This document shows, in pieces, positions 61,831 to 64,000 of a DNA stretch of 64,000 nucleotides; position 1 is the stretch's first letter; each line of letters begins with the position of its first letter. A program made the position numbers and the translations under genes. The stretch covers positions 1-64,000 of the forward strand of contig JBCDIT010000006.1 in the NCBI GenBank assembly GCA_038748775.1, read 5' to 3'. The stretch comes from DAIQNV01 sp038748775 (GTDB lineage Bacteria; Planctomycetota; Phycisphaerae; Phycisphaerales; UBA1924). Below the pieces are notes generated by a model. That model was not told the DNA's origin, made no database searches, and was given only the letters and a program-made list of their open reading frames with translations.

Positions 61831-62291
61831 ATCGGCGTCGAGATCCGCGAGGTCGACGCTTCGTCGCGCGACGCGTGACGGCGGATGTGGTGCGAACTTG
61901 GCCTGGCGTGCGTCGCCGACGCCGACGCGATGGTCGAGAGCTACTTCGCGTCGAAGACGATCGACGGCCTCCGACACGTCGTGCTTATCGCCTATGACCC
62001 GGAGACCGACGCCCCGATCGGGATGGCGGAGGTAAGCCTGCGCGACTTCGCGGACGGCTGCTCGTCCAACCCGGTCGGGTACTTCAAGGGCTGGTTCGTC
62101 GAAGAACACGCCCGAGGGCACGGCGTCGGACGAGCGATTCTTGAGGCCGCGAAGAACTGGGCGAGGGCGCGCCGAGTTGCCACGAGTTCGCTTCAGACGT
62201 TGAACTGGACAACGCTTGGAGCCTCGCGGCCCATGACCAGCTGGTGTTCAACCCGGTGTACGACATCCAGTGTTTTCGCAAGTCGCTTTGA
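61825..62291 (+). pseudogene. GNAT acetyltransferase (aminoglycoside 6'-type) pseudogene
   Basis: Reading from ATG 61825 gives 'MPIGVEIREVDASSRDA', then TGA at 61876 where relatives have Trp, then 'RRMWCELGLACVADADAMV', 'HVVLIAYDPETDAPIGMAEVSLRDFAD', 'VGYFKGWFVEEHARGHGVG' and 'RAILEAAKNWAR' (acetyl-CoA loop). Near 62165 the frame must shift to continue as 'CHEFASDVELDNAWSLAAHD' and end 'VYDIQCFRKSL'. This is the full layout of an aminoglycoside N-acetyltransferase-like GNAT enzyme, inactivated by one nonsense and one frameshift mutation. Confidence 0.75.
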
Positions 62292-62356
62292 GTTCGCCGG
62301 CGCTGTCGGTCGGTGGCTCTGCTCCACACCTGGGGCCACGTTCGATATTCTTAGGT

Positions 62357-63397
62357 ATGAGGTTCTCGCGGAAGCGACAGGCACGATCAAAGTCGGTGGA
62401 GAAGCGCGTGGGGAACGGTGGTTTCGACCCGGATCTCCTTCGGGCCATCTACAAGTGGGACGGTCAATATGACATCAAAGCGATGGGTACGCCCGGGTTC
62501 GTCGTTGACCCCTCGCGTCAGCATCGCGTGTTCGACTTTGAGCATTGGTCGACGCGGTTCCCGCCCGAGTCCACGACGACGTTCTCGACCAATGTCGACA
62601 AGCCGAAAGATCTGATCACCGTCGAGCACCTTCGCAAGGCGGCCGCCGCCGTGGGGGATCTTGGTCCGTCGGTCCCGGTGGATGCCTTTGTGTGGGCGTT
62701 GTCGCCGCCGGAGGACAAGCCTTGGCTCACGAAGATCGGCGGGTTGCCTTGGCGACCGGCCGGGAGCCCTTGGCCGATGGATGAAAACGGCCGTCCGCTG
62801 GCTTTTTTGGGACAGATCTGCTTCATCGACTCTCTCGACGTCCTCGGTCGTCGACCGCCGAGTGATGTCGCCTTGATCTTCGCACAAGATGATCGTTGGG
62901 AGGGCATGGCAAACTTCAGTGTGTCCGAAGACATCGGTTTCGAATCAAGGATCGAATGGCATCCGATCGAGATCGAACGCCCGATGCGAGCAGCTGACGC
63001 GCCGGCGACCGGACTTCTTGAGTTCGAGTATCACGGCATCATTCACCGCACGGTCCAGTACACCGACTGGGAACACTATGAGCCGGTCTTTGAGCGTGCC
63101 GCAATTGGGGGCGATTCCGCGTTCTACGTTGCTAACTTTGAAGGTACGTCAATTGGGCGATACGCCGGGATACCGCAGGGTTGGCCCTTCGAAGAGGGTG
63201 ACGGCTGCGAGCTGCTCGCGACCCTCGGGTCGGTGCGGTTCCAGGGGCTCGGTCCGCTCTGCGATGCGCGTGCGCGATGGGCCGGAAGCGAAGACTCGAG
63301 TGAGCGGAGCTCGCTTGCACTGTCGTCCGACAATGGCTGCATCTACCTCTTCCGCGATGATCAGGGAGAGCACCACGTCAGAGACGCAGGGTCGTAA
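62357..63397 (+). CDS. DUF1963 (YwqG-like) domain protein
   Basis: 346 residues from ATG 62357. The core has 'DKPWLTKIGGLPWRPAGSPWPMDENGRPLAFLGQICF' (about residues 120-157), the defining Gly-Gly-x-Pro and W-P motif of DUF1963, followed by 'VALIFAQDDRW' and a beta-rich C-terminal half. YwqG-type proteins are soluble, of unknown activity, and occur among immunity proteins of toxin systems. It lies in the accessory end with SMI1, the broken acetyltransferase and an ADP-ribosylglycohydrolase. Confidence 0.75.
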   Translation: MRFSRKRQARSKSVEKRVGNGGFDPDLLRAIYKWDGQYDIKAMGTPGFVVDPSRQHRVFDFEHWSTRFPPESTTTFSTNVDKPKDLITVEHLRKAAAAVGDLGPSVPVDAFVWALSPPEDKPWLTKIGGLPWRPAGSPWPMDENGRPLAFLGQICFIDSLDVLGRRPPSDVALIFAQDDRWEGMANFSVSEDIGFESRIEWHPIEIERPMRAADAPATGLLEFEYHGIIHRTVQYTDWEHYEPVFERAAIGGDSAFYVANFEGTSIGRYAGIPQGWPFEEGDGCELLATLGSVRFQGLGPLCDARARWAGSEDSSERSSLALSSDNGCIYLFRDDQGEHHVRDAGS

Positions 63398-63472
63398 CTG
63401 CGTCGGTGATCGAGGTGTGCGACTCAATCCGACGACGGTACTCCATGTTGTTCAGGGTGCGGGAGTGACGAC

Positions 63473-64000
63473 TCATCGAGCCAATATGATCTCACGCACC
63501 CAAGCCTCGATGGTGTCGCCGGTCGCCCGCTGGACGCCCTCCCGGACCGGACCGGCGAGCGCCTCCGGGAAGACCCGCTCGCCCCACATCGCTCCAACGA
63601 ACGCCCCAACGACTTGGGCGGTCGAGTCCGTGTCCCACCCAAGCTCGACGGCCAACCGCATCGCCGCGACAGGATGGGCATCGGTCATTTCCACCGAGGC
63701 GATCGCCATCACGAGGACAACGTCGGCTTCCCACCAGGTGGTCGGTCGCATCTCGTCCGTGAGGAGGGTCATCAGTTGCTTTGGCCGGCCATCGGCACTC
63801 GACGCGAGTTCTTCGGCGAGTTTGATGCAGCGGGCGAGCGGGCGCTCGACCCAAGGTACATCGGCGTACCGGAACGGATCGGTCTCGAGCATGCTCGCTT
63901 TGATGGCGTCCCACGCCCGGACGCGCGCCGACCGGTCCTCCGGGGCGCCGGCGTCCAAGGCCATCGCCGCGGCGAGCCCCGCGATGAATCCGGCATTGAT
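63473..64000 (-). CDS. ADP-ribosylglycohydrolase family protein (partial, 5' end outside window)
   Basis: 176 C-terminal residues are visible; the open frame continues off the right edge ('INAGFIAGLAAAMALDAG'). The metal-binding motif 'ELGWDTDSTAQVVGAFVGAMWG' is the diagnostic second D-x-D-S/T of ADP-ribosylglycohydrolases/DraG, which remove ADP-ribose from proteins using two Mg2+. The N-terminal half with the first Asp motif cannot be seen. A role in reversing endogenous or toxin ADP-ribosylation is possible. Confidence 0.8.
   Translation of the reverse strand: MNAGFIAGLAAAMALDAGAPEDRSARVRAWDAIKASMLETDPFRYADVPWVERPLARCIKLAEELASSADGRPKQLMTLLTDEMRPTTWWEADVVLVMAIASVEMTDAHPVAAMRLAVELGWDTDSTAQVVGAFVGAMWGERVFPEALAGPVREGVQRATGDTIEAWVREIILAR

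Noticed and set aside
59874..61832. Minus-strand open frame of about 650 codons opposite the hydrolase, decarboxylase and SMI1 genes
   Set aside because: It mirrors three well-identified plus-strand genes and has no domain-like sequence.

Overview
The window is GC-rich, densely packed bacterial chromosome. Several traits point to a marine planctomycete of the class Phycisphaerae: two exported proteins end in the tandem 'PFG(I/V)(V/I)DL.D.D.FI..FL..' dockerin-like tail closing in AGCP; another ends in a PEP-CTERM-like tail (PAPGA..., hydrophobic stretch, RRRRA); there is a fused SecDF, an exported sulfatase paired with a formylglycine-generating enzyme, and planctomycete-style zinc-ribbon and conserved hypothetical proteins. 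This assignment is inference from gene content; no rRNA gene is present.

Layout. 0-0.75 kb: the end of a CRISPR-like array (36-bp repeats, 29-30-bp spacers, degenerate last repeat) without cas genes, a tyrosine-recombinase C-terminal remnant, and the initiator tRNA gene with its terminator, which looks like the scar of an element integrated at tRNA-fMet. 0.8-10.2 kb: purD, a DUF4340 membrane protein, a class-I amidotransferase, a PEP-CTERM-type secreted protein, a DUF389 membrane protein, L-serine dehydratase and an OprP-like porin. 10.2-10.5 kb: four tRNA genes, Tyr followed by three with leucine anticodons (GAG, CAG, TAA) that all lack the long variable arm expected of bacterial tRNA-Leu. 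10.8-17.6 kb: a one-carbon / S-adenosylmethionine-cycle block (metF, a THUMP-like methyltransferase, an ArsR-methyltransferase fusion and ahcY), interrupted by an alpha-glucan phosphorylase. A nearly identical 18-bp palindrome lies about 36 nt upstream of both metF and the ArsR-ahcY operon. 17.6-35.6 kb: housekeeping and conserved hypothetical genes (asnB, CNNM-type protein, gltS, phoU, eno, a class-V aminotransferase) and two hairpin-like MITE candidates. 35.6-38.8 kb: a decayed stretch with remnants of a DUF1643 gene and of a yebC 3' end, and a possibly truncated TPR gene. 38.8-48.7 kb: thioredoxin-like lipoprotein, S9 peptidase, PA0069-type radical SAM protein, WGENxGW-repeat protein, sulfatase-FGE pair and gcvT-panC. 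48.7-61.3 kb: a long co-directional run: Nudix, M50 protease, rhomboid, tgt, yajC, secDF, LysM protein, FAD oxidoreductase, aldo/keto reductase, alpha/beta hydrolase and UDP-glucuronate decarboxylase. 61.3-64 kb: an accessory end with SMI1/KNR4, a broken GNAT acetyltransferase, DUF1963 and ADP-ribosylglycohydrolase genes, families often used as toxin immunity proteins.

How genes work together: metF, ahcY and the ArsR-methyltransferase form a probable co-regulated methionine/SAH cycle; tgt-yajC-secDF is the familiar queuosine/Sec cluster, here preceded by two membrane proteases that share a cytoplasmic tail; sulfatase and FGE form an enzyme-maturase pair; panC and gcvT overlap by 4 bp. The most unusual signals are the short-arm leucine-anticodon tRNAs, the shared palindrome of the SAM-cycle genes, the orphan CRISPR end at tRNA-fMet, and the uxs 3'-end duplication flanking the SMI1 gene.
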